Part shown: positions 1-6,995 of the stretch, piece after piece
Layout: every line of letters starts with the position of its first letter
Numbering within the stretch: the first letter of the stretch is position 1
Assembly (NCBI GenBank): GCA_022866195.1
Contig: JALHUF010000590.1
Span: 1-9,175, forward strand
Direction: 5' to 3'
Length of the DNA: 9,175 bases
Source of the DNA: Terriglobia bacterium
Lineage (GTDB): Bacteria > Acidobacteriota > Terriglobia > UBA7540
The notes under the pieces: generated by a model
The model's database searches: none
Told to the model about the DNA's origin: nothing
Seen by the model: the letters and a program-made list of their open reading frames with translations, nothing else
Program-made: the position numbers and the translations under genes

Positions 1-127
1 AGGCGCCGCGTGCCGAAGCACCCGAAGCGTCACCGGCCCGCGTCCGAACCGTGTGTGCTTCCCCCAAGGATGTTAACTCTCCCTGGTCCTCGGGGGCGGC
101 CGGAATTCGCACCTCTGCGCTGGGGCT

Positions 128-156
128 AAGATACTCCAACACAAGTCAAGTGTAAA
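128..156 (-). promoter_or_regulatory. Possible sigma-70 promoter reading leftward out of the window
   Basis: Read on the minus strand, TTTACA (156-151) is followed after exactly 17 bases by TATCTT (133-128). That is 5 of 6 and 4 of 6 matches to the housekeeping consensus at ideal spacing. Transcription would start near 121 and leave the window, so the region before ribokinase may be a divergent promoter region. The target gene is not visible, and chance matches of this quality do occur. Confidence 0.35.
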
Positions 157-259
157 GGCAGCCACAGAATCGCGCCTTTCCCTGAGGTGTGTTGGGTGCC
201 GACGACCGAGCCTTTCTTGGTCTTCCCAAATCGGGAAGGGCGTGCCACCGGCAAGCAAC

Positions 260-302
260 TTGACAAGGCGCGCAAAGCGTGCGAATTGGTCAGAGTCGAC
301 CA
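260..302 (+). promoter_or_regulatory. Candidate promoter/operator region for ribokinase
   Basis: A perfect -35 hexamer TTGACA lies at 260-265, 75 bases before the ribokinase start, but no good -10 follows at 16-18 bases; the best is a weak AT patch around 281-287. A 5-bp dyad (TGGTC 287-291, GACCA 298-302) sits where an operator would overlap the start of transcription. The assignment is weak and rests on position and the -35 only. Confidence 0.25.
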
Positions 303-327
303 GAGCCATTGAGTACTAAAAGTCCCA

Positions 328-333
328 GGGAGG
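328..333 (+). promoter_or_regulatory. Shine-Dalgarno site that fixes the ribokinase GTG start
   Basis: GGGAGG at 328-333 lies 6 bases before the GTG at 340, an ideal arrangement. It supports GTG at 340 over later in-frame starts. Confidence 0.8.
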
Positions 334-339
334 TCTGCC

Positions 340-1308
340 GTGCGTCGTGCTGAAGAAGTCCACGTAGTGGTTGTGGGGAGCACTAATTTCGACTTGGTGG
401 TGAAGGCGGATCGCCTGCCCAAAGAGGGCGAGAGTATGTTGGCGACCAACCTGAAGTTCTTCCCCGGGGGCAAGGGGGCGAACCAGGCGGTGGGTGTGGC
501 CCGCTTGGGGGCGAAAGCCACCTTCGTTGGTGCCGTAGGCAAGGATATGATTGGGGACTTCCTGATTCAGGGGCTGGAAGCGAATGCCATCGACACGACC
601 TACGTCAGGCGCGATCCTGCCTGCACTACCGGCTGCGCCTTCATCATGCTGTTCCCCAACGGAAACAACTCCAACGTGGTGGATCCGGCGGCAAACTTCT
701 CTCTCACCCCGGTCGATATCGAGCGGGCCGAAGACGTCATCGGGCGAGCCGATGCCCTGTGCACGGTCCTGGAGGTCCCGCTGGAGGTGGTGGAAACCGC
801 TTTGCGCCTGGCGCGCAAGGCAGGAAAACTCCCGGTGCTCGATGCCGGGCCGCCCCGGCACTGTCCGCCGGAGATTCTCAAGCTCGCGGATGTTGTTTCG
901 CCCAACGAAACGGAGCTCGAACAACTGAGCGGGGAGAAAGTTTCCGGTCGGGTCTCGGCGCGGGAGGCCGCGGAAAAGCTGCTGGAACTCGGCGTCAAGA
1001 CCGTGGTGCTTAAGCTGGGAAGCGACGGGGCCATGCTCGTCACCCGCCGAGGGTCGAAGCACTTTCCCGCGTACAAGGTTGAGGCCGTGGACCCCACGGC
1101 CGCGGGCGATGCCTTTACGGCCGCGCTCACCGTTCGACTGGCCGCCGGGGCACCGATGGAGGAGGCCATCCGCTACGCGAACCTGGCCGGCGCGCTCGCG
1201 GTCACCAAGCTGGGCGCCCAGCCTTCGCTTCCGACCCGAGCGGAAGTCGAAGCCTTCGCGGCGCGCGCGGCAAATCCGCCGGGCCCGGCAACACCGCGCA
1301 GGAAGTAG
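340..1308 (+). CDS. rbsK: Ribokinase-like PfkB-family sugar kinase
   Basis: A 322-residue cytoplasmic kinase of the PfkB/ribokinase family, which transfers phosphate from ATP to the 5-hydroxyl of ribose or a related sugar. The N-terminal substrate region has GSTNFDLV (13-20) and the family glycine motif GGKGANQA (43-50). SPNETE (187-192) is the usual NxxE motif for magnesium and phosphate. DPTAAGDAF (251-259) is PfkB signature 2, with D257 as the expected catalytic base. Length matches typical RbsK (about 310). The first residue A of AAGD replaces the more common G of GAGD, a variant I recall from other ribokinases. The start is GTG behind a strong ribosome binding site. The gene is transcribed alone, convergent with the minus-strand operon and separated from it by a stem-loop. 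The exact substrate (ribose, deoxyribose or another furanose) cannot be read from sequence; the family call is firm. Confidence 0.9.
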   Translation: MRRAEEVHVVVVGSTNFDLVVKADRLPKEGESMLATNLKFFPGGKGANQAVGVARLGAKATFVGAVGKDMIGDFLIQGLEANAIDTTYVRRDPACTTGCAFIMLFPNGNNSNVVDPAANFSLTPVDIERAEDVIGRADALCTVLEVPLEVVETALRLARKAGKLPVLDAGPPRHCPPEILKLADVVSPNETELEQLSGEKVSGRVSAREAAEKLLELGVKTVVLKLGSDGAMLVTRRGSKHFPAYKVEAVDPTAAGDAFTAALTVRLAAGAPMEEAIRYANLAGALAVTKLGAQPSLPTRAEVEAFAARAANPPGPATPRRK

Positions 1309-1312
1309 TCAG

Positions 1313-1344
1313 GAGCCACGGCACCGTCCTTGTGCCGTGGGCTC
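1313..1344 (+). terminator. Stem-loop between convergent genes, likely bidirectional terminator
   Basis: A perfect 9-bp stem, CCACGGCAC (1316-1324) with GTGCCGTGG (1332-1340), closes a 7-base loop. It extends by three pairs (1313-1315 with 1342-1344) around one bulged G at 1341. It begins 5 bases after the ribokinase stop. The T-tract is poor on the plus strand (CTCTT only) and absent on the minus strand, so it is an atypical intrinsic terminator or a 3'-end stabilising hairpin shared by both convergent transcripts. The rest of 1345-1413 shows nothing clear beyond two GGCGCC palindromes. Confidence 0.55.
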
Positions 1345-1413
1345 TTGCTAGCGAACACATCTTCTCTGGCGCCACCCTGTGCGTCATCCCCAGCGGGCGG
1401 GCAGACGGCGCCC

Positions 1414-2871
1414 CTACTTCAGAATCACATTCCCCAGAACGCCACGGTTCTCACCATCGGCGTCGCGCAAGAGCACGCTTACTCGGTAGGCGTCCGCCGG
1501 CACCGCGATTGACTTGTCGAGCCGCACGACCTCGCGCGGGTCAACCGCCTGCAACGTCTCGTGTGTCAGCTCCTCGCCGAGGCCGCTATAGAAGATTGCT
1601 TCCACGGTGCCCGGCGTAAAGACGCCAAAGACTCCCTTCAGGGTGACGCGGCCGCCTTCGACCTTGCCGGAGATTGGTTCGCTGATCGCGCCCGCCCCGA
1701 CCGCCTCGCGGATGGGATGAGGGGCGCGCGTCGGCGACCAATAAACGGGGAAAGAGTACTCCTCGCCGGGATCGAGCGCGGCGTAAGGGCTGAGGACTTC
1801 CGATTCCAGGAAGTAGGGAGTCTGCTTCGGGTCGTCGGCCAGAGTCTGGTCAAACGGCCGGCGCGCGATGGTGCCTGGCCCGTCGTTCCAGGATTCAATC
1901 GAGGCGTTGTCCGGATACTCGGCGCCGGGGAAGTACTTGAAGTTCTCGACTAGGCAGATGTTCTTCTGGCCGTTCACCACGGCATACCAGCCGGCATTCG
2001 AGTCCGCCGCGATCTTCCCGACCCGGTAGAGATAGTGGATGCGGAGCATTCGGCCGCCGTCCACTACTTCGTAGCTCGGATGGCGCACGTCGCCGTAAGG
2101 TTTGTAGTAGCCTTCGGGGAACATGCTGCGGAGATTGAGCGGCACGTACATGTAGAGTTCTGGATTGGGCTTTGAGGGGTCGCGCGCGTCGGCGGCCTCG
2201 TGCTGAATCAGGTGCCAGATGCCCCAGCGGATCTGACGGCGACTGATGTTGCGCATCACTTGCTCGACCTTAATCCGCGTCGTTCCCGCGTAAACGTGGA
2301 AGATCCTCACAAATTGCACGCCGGTGCGGGGGTCCTTGGGGCTGGTAACTCGCACCGCCACCTCAGCGGCATTATTCGTGGTCACTTCCGAGTCGAATTT
2401 GCTGCCGTCGAGGATGTAGTAGGGGATGCTCGGCCATTCGTGGTCATTCGTCCAGCCCTCCGGGGCGGGCCAGACCTTGTCGCCGCCGTAATTGGCCCAG
2501 CCGGCTTTCGGATTGTTTTGCTCGGGAGGCAGGACTTTCCCCGCCAAGTCGGCGTTCACGAAGAAATACTCCTGGTCCCCGAGCGCGAGCTGGAGGGCGC
2601 GCCCGCCCAGGTCGGGGGCGACGTAGAGGGTGATAAGGCCGTTCGTGAGGCGATAAACGTTCCAGCCTCGGTACTGAGTCTTCTCAAGCTTTGCCGCATA
2701 GCTTGTTGCAGGAGTTGCCATGGCGAACCTCGTTGAAAAAAGAGATGTGAAACAACGCGAGGACGGGAGCTGCCGGGCCCCAACACCGGCCAAGAAGGTA
2801 TGCACGCCGAGGCCGAACGCCAAAAGCGCGAGGAGGGATACAACCAGTCGTTGCATTTTTGTCGCCGGCAT
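1414..2871 (-). CDS. DUF4380 family protein with N-terminal export signal
   Basis: A 485-residue protein of the DUF4380 family, whose function is not established; the fold is probably a galactose-mutarotase-like beta sandwich. Residues 8-30 form a hydrophobic segment after a basic start, read as a signal peptide or membrane anchor. The family-like core starts near residue 68: NGLITLYVAPDLGG (77-90), VNADLAG (105-111), NYGGDKVWPAPEGW (127-140) and WGIWHLIQHEA (216-226). The C-terminal 90 residues look like a small all-beta domain. ATG at 2871 is chosen because GGAG lies 6 bases before it and it begins 22 bases after the upstream epimerase stop. A TTG at 2913 would overlap the epimerase, and an ATG at 2721 with a GAGG site is an alternative that would make the protein cytoplasmic. 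It is the last gene of the operon. It may bind or act on a sugar; no catalytic role can be assigned. Confidence 0.8.
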   Translation of the reverse strand: MPATKMQRLVVSLLALLAFGLGVHTFLAGVGARQLPSSRCFTSLFSTRFAMATPATSYAAKLEKTQYRGWNVYRLTNGLITLYVAPDLGGRALQLALGDQEYFFVNADLAGKVLPPEQNNPKAGWANYGGDKVWPAPEGWTNDHEWPSIPYYILDGSKFDSEVTTNNAAEVAVRVTSPKDPRTGVQFVRIFHVYAGTTRIKVEQVMRNISRRQIRWGIWHLIQHEAADARDPSKPNPELYMYVPLNLRSMFPEGYYKPYGDVRHPSYEVVDGGRMLRIHYLYRVGKIAADSNAGWYAVVNGQKNICLVENFKYFPGAEYPDNASIESWNDGPGTIARRPFDQTLADDPKQTPYFLESEVLSPYAALDPGEEYSFPVYWSPTRAPHPIREAVGAGAISEPISGKVEGGRVTLKGVFGVFTPGTVEAIFYSGLGEELTHETLQAVDPREVVRLDKSIAVPADAYRVSVLLRDADGENRGVLGNVILK

Positions 2872-2893
2872 GTTGGCTCCGGTACACCTACCT

Positions 2894-3994
2894 TCAAAAA
2901 CCTGAGGGAACAATCCAATACGTTGCCTTGAACGTCTTGCCGGGCTCGAGAACGATCAGGCCCTTGAATTTGCCCTCCTGTTCAAGATTGAAGGCGTTGG
3001 TGGGGCCCGTCTGCGGCTCGATGCAAATAAGCGTATTGTCGAGCGGCGCGTAGACGATAGCGTAATCGAATTCCTTGCCGTAGATGACCTCGATCTTGTG
3101 CGTCTCACCTTTCACCCAAATGTGCCCCAGGCCCTTGGCGTCGCGTGCCAGATCCGAGAAGGCGTCGTCGATGAACTGATTGCCCAGGGTAAAGCTCTGG
3201 GTGATGCCCGGCAGGAATTTCTCCGTGGGCTCCGTCTCACCGGAGGGAATGAGGGCCTTGTCGACCAGCCAGTGCTTCCGGGCGCCAATGCTCACGGTCC
3301 ACTGCGCGCGCGGACCGTCGGGCCGGAAGTAAGGATGGTAGCCGAAATGGACCGGCATCGCGGACTTGCCCGCGTTGGTGACCTTGGTGACGCACTCCAA
3401 CTTTCCGCCCTTCAGCCGGTAAGTTACCTCGTACACGTGAGCGAAGGGGAACTGCGCCATCAGGTCAGGATATTTGTAGAACTCCAGGCGCGAGGTGATG
3501 AAAGCGCCTTCGGTGTCGGAGCCGCCGGTCTTCACGACTTCCCAGCGCGGATCGAATACGAGCAGGCCGTGGATAGCGTAATTGTTCGGTGGCACCCGGA
3601 GGATGTTTCCCAGCGCATCGTTCAGCAGGTATTTCTTGCCCTGGAAGTAGTAGAAGTCCCGGTCAATCCGGTTGGCGTAGGGCGCCAGAAAAGGATTCCC
3701 CCAGCCAAACCAGTGCTTTTCCAGGTACGCCTTGAAAGATTCCGGGGCGATGAAAACATCCTGGCCGTTGACTTCGAACTTGTAGGGGAAGTTCCCAATG
3801 TCCGGCACGATGCCCAAGTCCATCTTGCGTGCCGTGTCAATCAAATGGTACGTCGTGTGGCCTTCGACGGCCTTCTTGGTCACGGCGTACTTTGCCGTCT
3901 TTTTCGGAGCAGCCTGCGTTCCCACGGCCCAACCTCCTGGCAGAAGAATGAAAAAGACCATAAGCGAGCAGCAGAGGGTTCGACGGAGTCTCAT
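2894..3994 (-). CDS. galM: Exported aldose 1-epimerase (mutarotase)
   Basis: A 366-residue aldose 1-epimerase family protein, expected to interconvert alpha and beta anomers of a free aldose. An N-terminal signal peptide is clear: basic start, hydrophobic residues 9-20, and a likely signal peptidase I cleavage near QAA (27-29), so the enzyme probably works in the periplasm. Family landmarks are ANRID (107-111), AIHG (140-143), VHFGYHPYF (215-223) with the likely catalytic histidine at 216 or 220, and CIEPQTGPTNAFN (324-336) with E326 as the probable catalytic base. Length fits the family plus a signal. The start ATG has a GGGAAG-like site just upstream. It lies 45 bases after the xylulokinase stop and is followed closely by the DUF4380 gene, so the two are probably co-translated. 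The specific sugar is unknown; the symbol is by family. Confidence 0.85.
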   Translation of the reverse strand: MRLRRTLCCSLMVFFILLPGGWAVGTQAAPKKTAKYAVTKKAVEGHTTYHLIDTARKMDLGIVPDIGNFPYKFEVNGQDVFIAPESFKAYLEKHWFGWGNPFLAPYANRIDRDFYYFQGKKYLLNDALGNILRVPPNNYAIHGLLVFDPRWEVVKTGGSDTEGAFITSRLEFYKYPDLMAQFPFAHVYEVTYRLKGGKLECVTKVTNAGKSAMPVHFGYHPYFRPDGPRAQWTVSIGARKHWLVDKALIPSGETEPTEKFLPGITQSFTLGNQFIDDAFSDLARDAKGLGHIWVKGETHKIEVIYGKEFDYAIVYAPLDNTLICIEPQTGPTNAFNLEQEGKFKGLIVLEPGKTFKATYWIVPSGF

Positions 3995-4022
3995 GTTCTT
4001 CCCTTTCCGTGATCTTACCCGG

Positions 4023-4040
4023 GCGGCACAAGTCTGCCGC
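4023..4040 (-). other. Small hairpin overlapping the xylulokinase stop
   Basis: Arms GCGGCA (4023-4028) and TGCCGC (4035-4040) enclose a 6-base loop in the 45-base gap before the epimerase gene. The outer arm touches the xylulokinase stop codon. No T-run follows, so it is more likely an mRNA-stabilising or processing hairpin within the operon than a terminator. Confidence 0.4.
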
Positions 4041-5581
4041 TAGCGCGCCTCTTCGCCCAGCGCCGCCAATTGATGGGCCAGTTCGCGCCCGGCAGGATAG
4101 AGGCTGCGGTAAACCTGGTAGAGCCGGTCGTAAGTCTGGACGTTGGCGACGTTGGGAGCCATGCGCTCGCGGATCTGAATGGCCTCCCGCGACGATTCTT
4201 GGACCGAGGAGTAAATCTTGGCGCCTACGCCGGCCAGCAACGCCGCGCCGAAGGCGGAGCCTTCCGAGGTGCGCAGAGTTACCAGTTCCTTGCCGTAGAT
4301 GTCGGCCTGGATTTGTCGCCAGAGGAAACTTCGCGAACCGCCGCCGGAGGCGCGGATCTGTTCCACCGGGATGCCCAGTTCCATGAAGATCTCGAACGAG
4401 TCGCGCAGGCTGAAGGCCACGCCCTCCAGAATCGAGCGGATCATGTGGCCGCGGGTGTGGGCCGCCGTCAGCCCGAACCACTGAGCACGCGCGTGAGCGT
4501 CGAGGTGAGGCGTGCGCTCGCCCATAAGATAGGGCAGCCAGAGCAGGCCCTCGCTCCCAGGCGGAATCTTGGCGGCCTGCTCGATGATTAGCTCATAAGG
4601 ATCCACCCCCATGCGGCCGGCCAGCCAGGTTTCCGAAGCTCCGAACTGGTCGCGGAACCAGCGCAGCGACAAGCCTGCGCCCTGGGTCACGCCCATCACA
4701 TGCCACTTTCCGGGCACCGCGTGGCAGAAGGTGTGGATGCGCCCGCGGGGATCGAGCGTCGGGGTGTCTGTGTATGTGAAGATGACGCCGGAGGTGCCCA
4801 GCGTGGCGGAGGTTAGCCCCGGCAGCACTATGCCATTACCGACGGCGCTCGAAGCCTGGTCGCCGCCGCCGCCCACCACCGGCGTCCCGGCCTTCAAGCC
4901 CGTAACGAGCGCCGTCTCGCGTGAGATCTCACCGGTGACTTCCGGGGATTCGTAAGCGCGGGGCAGCAGCTTGGAATCGAGTTCCAGTGCCCCCAACATC
5001 TCCTGTGACCAGCGGCGGTTGGTGACGTCAAAGAGCAGCGTTCCGGAGGCGTCCGAAACTTCGGTGGCGAATTCTCCCGTCAGACGAAGGCGCGCGAAGT
5101 CTGTGGGCAAGAGGAAGTGCGCGGCCCGCTCGAAGAGCTTGGGTTCGTTATCGCGGACCCAGAGGAGTTTCGGTGCACTGAACCCGGTCAAGGCAGGATT
5201 CGAGACCAGCCGGATGAGTCGGTCGTACCCCACGCGGGCAGTGATCCAGTCGCACTGCGCCTGGCTGCGCTGGTCGCACCAGATCAGAGAAGGGCGGAGC
5301 ACAGCGCGAGCTTTATCGAGCAGCACCACGCCATGCATCTGGCCGGAAAGGCCTATAGCCGCGATGTCGGTGCCTTTCAGCCCGGCCTCGGCGAGCGCCG
5401 CGCGCACCGCGAAGATCGTCGCTTGCCACCAGTCCTCAGGGTCCTGTTCCGCCCAGCCGGGTTTGGGCATCCGCATGGGCTGATGGTCCCCCGTGGCCGC
5501 GCCGAGCACGTGCCCGTCGGGACGCACGATGACCGCTCGCGTGCCCGTGGTTCCGACGTCGATTCCCATCATGTAGGACAT
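4040..5581 (-). CDS. xylB: Xylulokinase, FGGY carbohydrate kinase family
   Basis: A 513-residue FGGY kinase that phosphorylates D-xylulose to xylulose 5-phosphate, feeding the pentose phosphate pathway. Motifs in order: GIDVGTTGTRA (6-16, ATP phosphate loop), GLSGQMHGVVLLD (77-89, XylB-like), IWCDQR (100-105), VVGGGGDQAS (235-244) with D241 as the expected catalytic base, LGTSGVIF (261-268), LPYLMGERTPH (349-359), and the second FGGY signature ending at ASGGGSR (411-417). E. coli XylB has 484 residues, so the length is slightly long. No Shine-Dalgarno is seen before any start. ATG at 5581 gives MSYMMGID, a common opening for this family; ATGs at 5572 and 5569 and a TTG at 5593 are alternatives. 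The start lies inside a heptamer array shared with the intergenic element. It follows the oxidoreductase by 99 bases. The family call is very secure, and the xylulose specificity is good from the GQMHG motif. Confidence 0.9.
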   Translation of the reverse strand: MSYMMGIDVGTTGTRAVIVRPDGHVLGAATGDHQPMRMPKPGWAEQDPEDWWQATIFAVRAALAEAGLKGTDIAAIGLSGQMHGVVLLDKARAVLRPSLIWCDQRSQAQCDWITARVGYDRLIRLVSNPALTGFSAPKLLWVRDNEPKLFERAAHFLLPTDFARLRLTGEFATEVSDASGTLLFDVTNRRWSQEMLGALELDSKLLPRAYESPEVTGEISRETALVTGLKAGTPVVGGGGDQASSAVGNGIVLPGLTSATLGTSGVIFTYTDTPTLDPRGRIHTFCHAVPGKWHVMGVTQGAGLSLRWFRDQFGASETWLAGRMGVDPYELIIEQAAKIPPGSEGLLWLPYLMGERTPHLDAHARAQWFGLTAAHTRGHMIRSILEGVAFSLRDSFEIFMELGIPVEQIRASGGGSRSFLWRQIQADIYGKELVTLRTSEGSAFGAALLAGVGAKIYSSVQESSREAIQIRERMAPNVANVQTYDRLYQVYRSLYPAGRELAHQLAALGEEAR

Positions 5582-5689
5582 AGGACAAGTCAACAGCCGA
5601 CAGTTAACAGTTGACAGTCAAAAAACAAGACTTCCGCACGCCGCGTAGACCTACGACTGTGGACTGTCAACTGTGGACTGTCAACTTCC
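5574..5689. repeat. Heptamer-period inverted array between oxidoreductase and xylB
   Basis: The left half keeps an unbroken 7-base register from 5574 to 5622: two identical TAGGACA units, then five units of form AGYYRAM. After a non-repetitive core (5623-5647) the right half (5648-5689) runs in the opposite sense with units of form RACTGTS, including an exact 14-base tandem duplication (5657-5670, 5671-5684). The halves are complementary: 5607-5619 pairs perfectly with 5662-5674 (13 bp), and a further 6 bp (5599-5604 with 5677-5682) follows after a 2-base mismatch. The loop is 42 bases. The array overlaps the oxidoreductase stop codon and the xylB start codon. No transposase or terminator T-tract is present. 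Confidence 0.8.
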
Positions 5690-6841
5690 TTTCACCTTCT
5701 CCCACCCTCTTGATTTCGCTGAGCGTTCCACCGCGTCCAGCACGGCCTGCACCTTCACCCCATCGCGGAAGTTCGGGGTGGGCATGCGGTCTTTTTCCAG
5801 GCACGTCAGGAAATCGTGGATGGCGTGGACGAAGGTATGCTCGTAGCCGACGATATGCCCGGGCGGCCACCAGGCGCCTACATAGGGATGGGCAGCCTCG
5901 GTGGCGAGAATGGTCTTGTAGCCCTGCTCCGCCCCAGCCTCGGTGCGATCGAAGAATTCCAGCTCGTTCATGCGCTCGAAATTCCAGGCCAGGCTGCCCT
6001 TGCTGCCGTAAATCTGCAAGGTGTTGTAATTCCGGCGGCCGCCGGCAAAGCGCGTGCTTTCGAACACGCCGGCGCTGCCATTCTTGAACCGGGCGAGGAA
6101 GTTGGTCTCGTCGTCTACCGTGACTTTGCCTTTCCCCCTGCCGCCCTTGGCTCCCCAGGCGCCCGGCCCCGCATCCACCAGCGGCCGCTCCTTGATGAAG
6201 GTGGTCATGAAGCCGACCACCTCCGTGATGTCGGCGTTAAGGAATTGTGCCAGGTCGGCGGCGTGGGCGCCGATGTCGCCCAGGGCGCCCGAGCCCGCGT
6301 ATTTCTTCTCCAGGCGCCAGACCAGCGGGAACTGCGGGTCCATAATCCAATCCTGGAGGTAAGCGCCGTGGTAGTGGTAGATCTCGCCCAAGCGACCGTC
6401 GGCTATGAGTTGCTTGGCGAGGGCGACGGCCGGCACGCGGCGATAGTTGAAGTTCACATAATGCTTGACGCCGGCTTTTTCGACGGCGCGCAGCATCTCC
6501 TTTGCTTCCGCCAGCGTGTTCGCCAGGGGTTTCTCGCAGATAAGGTGCTTGCCCGCCTCCGCCGCGGCGATGGCCATGGGATGGTGCAGGAATCCCGGGG
6601 TGGAGATGTCCACGACGTCGATGTCCTTGCGTTCCACGACTCGGCGCCAGTCGGGGTCCGATTCTTCCCAGCCGAACTGCCGCGCCGTGGCCTCCAGCTC
6701 CTCCTTCGAGGCCTTGCCGCAGATCACCTTCAGGCGCGGCTCGAGCTTCCCAGGGAAGAACTTACTGACCTGCCGATAGGCGTTCGAATGGGCCTTGCCC
6801 ATGAATTGATGCCCGATGAGAGCGACATTGATTTCTGTCAT
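5681..6841 (-). CDS. Gfo/Idh/MocA family NAD(P)-dependent sugar oxidoreductase
   Basis: A 386-residue cytoplasmic oxidoreductase. The N-terminal Rossmann domain opens with VALIGHQFMGKAHSNAY (6-22), a GxxxMGxxH form of the dinucleotide-binding loop. DISTPGFLH (78-86) and CEKPLA (102-107, with the conserved E103-K104-P105) follow. The C-terminal substrate domain has SGALGDIGAHAADL (184-197), the family motif with D189 and H193 likely catalytic, then WPPGHIVGYEHTF (325-337). Such enzymes oxidise or reduce a sugar or polyol hydroxyl using NAD(H) or NADP(H). The following gene partner is a xylulokinase and the preceding one a TIM-barrel isomerase, suggesting a pentose, polyol or keto-sugar substrate; which one is not readable. 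The start ATG has AGGAG 9 bases upstream. The last codons and stop lie inside a heptamer repeat. Confidence 0.9.
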   Translation of the reverse strand: MTEINVALIGHQFMGKAHSNAYRQVSKFFPGKLEPRLKVICGKASKEELEATARQFGWEESDPDWRRVVERKDIDVVDISTPGFLHHPMAIAAAEAGKHLICEKPLANTLAEAKEMLRAVEKAGVKHYVNFNYRRVPAVALAKQLIADGRLGEIYHYHGAYLQDWIMDPQFPLVWRLEKKYAGSGALGDIGAHAADLAQFLNADITEVVGFMTTFIKERPLVDAGPGAWGAKGGRGKGKVTVDDETNFLARFKNGSAGVFESTRFAGGRRNYNTLQIYGSKGSLAWNFERMNELEFFDRTEAGAEQGYKTILATEAAHPYVGAWWPPGHIVGYEHTFVHAIHDFLTCLEKDRMPTPNFRDGVKVQAVLDAVERSAKSRGWEKVKGS

Positions 6842-6850
6842 TGCTGATTA

Positions 6851-6855
6851 CTCCT
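6851..6855 (-). promoter_or_regulatory. Ribosome binding site of the Gfo/Idh gene
   Basis: Minus-strand AGGAG at 6855-6851 lies 9 bases before the ATG at 6841. It is just outside the heptamer array, so this gene keeps a normal translation signal, unlike xylB. Confidence 0.65.
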
Positions 6856-6866
6856 ATCCAGCGGAA

Positions 6867-6995
6867 AGTGACGAGTGATAAGTGACGAACGAACAGGTCA
6901 AAGGGTAAAGTGTAACGTCTAAAAAGGACGAGCGGTTGTCGCCGCGTTCATCCTTATACCCTTTAACCTTTGCCCTTCACCCTTTACACTTCTTC
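6867..6995. repeat. Heptamer-period inverted array between isomerase and oxidoreductase
   Basis: From 6867 to 6929 the sequence can be cut into consecutive 7-base units without a break, first of form AGTGAYR, then AGKGTAA. After a short core the right part (6947-6995) again shows a 7-base register in the opposite sense, with units such as CTTTAAC, CTTTGCC, CTTCACC and CTTTACA. Complementary blocks link the halves: 6900-6907 with 6957-6964 (8 bp), 6908-6915 with 6984-6991 (8 bp), and an imperfect central stem 6924-6935 with 6943-6955. These cannot all form at once, so alternative folds are likely. The right array ends at the isomerase stop codon (6994-6996). The heptamers differ from those of the other gap. 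Confidence 0.75.

Larger units (their letters stand above)
1..339. other. Non-coding leader region left of ribokinase
   Basis: I see no convincing gene here. Open frames exist on the minus strand (for example one starting at 309) but they lack a ribosome binding site and resemble no family I know. The stretch holds a possible minus-strand promoter (128-156), a short stem-loop with arms CTTCCC (222-227) and GGGAAG (233-238), an isolated TTGACA (260-265), a 5-bp dyad TGGTC/GACCA (287-291, 298-302) that could be an operator, and the ribokinase ribosome binding site. On the minus strand a TTG-initiated frame near 67 stays open to the window edge behind a GGGAG-like site, but 22 codons are too few to judge. 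Confidence 0.5.

Noticed and set aside
73..309. Minus-strand open frame of 78 codons left of ribokinase
   Set aside because: No ribosome binding site, no recognisable family, and it overlaps the region expected to hold the ribokinase promoter.
316..1062. Long minus-strand open frame antisense to ribokinase
   Set aside because: It lies opposite a clear PfkB kinase and is explained by high GC; it has no family resemblance.
3098..4012. Plus-strand open frame of about 300 codons
   Set aside because: Shadow of the aldose epimerase gene on the other strand, with low-complexity composition and no motif.
5574..5689. Insertion sequence or transposon remnant
   Set aside because: No transposase fragment and no flanking target duplication; the complementarity is explained by inverted heptamer arrays. 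A non-autonomous element is not excluded without genome-wide copies.
5816..6847. Plus-strand open frame of about 340 codons
   Set aside because: Antisense to the Gfo/Idh gene, whose motifs are unmistakable; codon pattern is a GC-rich mirror.
5574..6995. CRISPR array
   Set aside because: Units are 7 bases, contiguous and degenerate, without unique spacers of 30 bases or cas genes.
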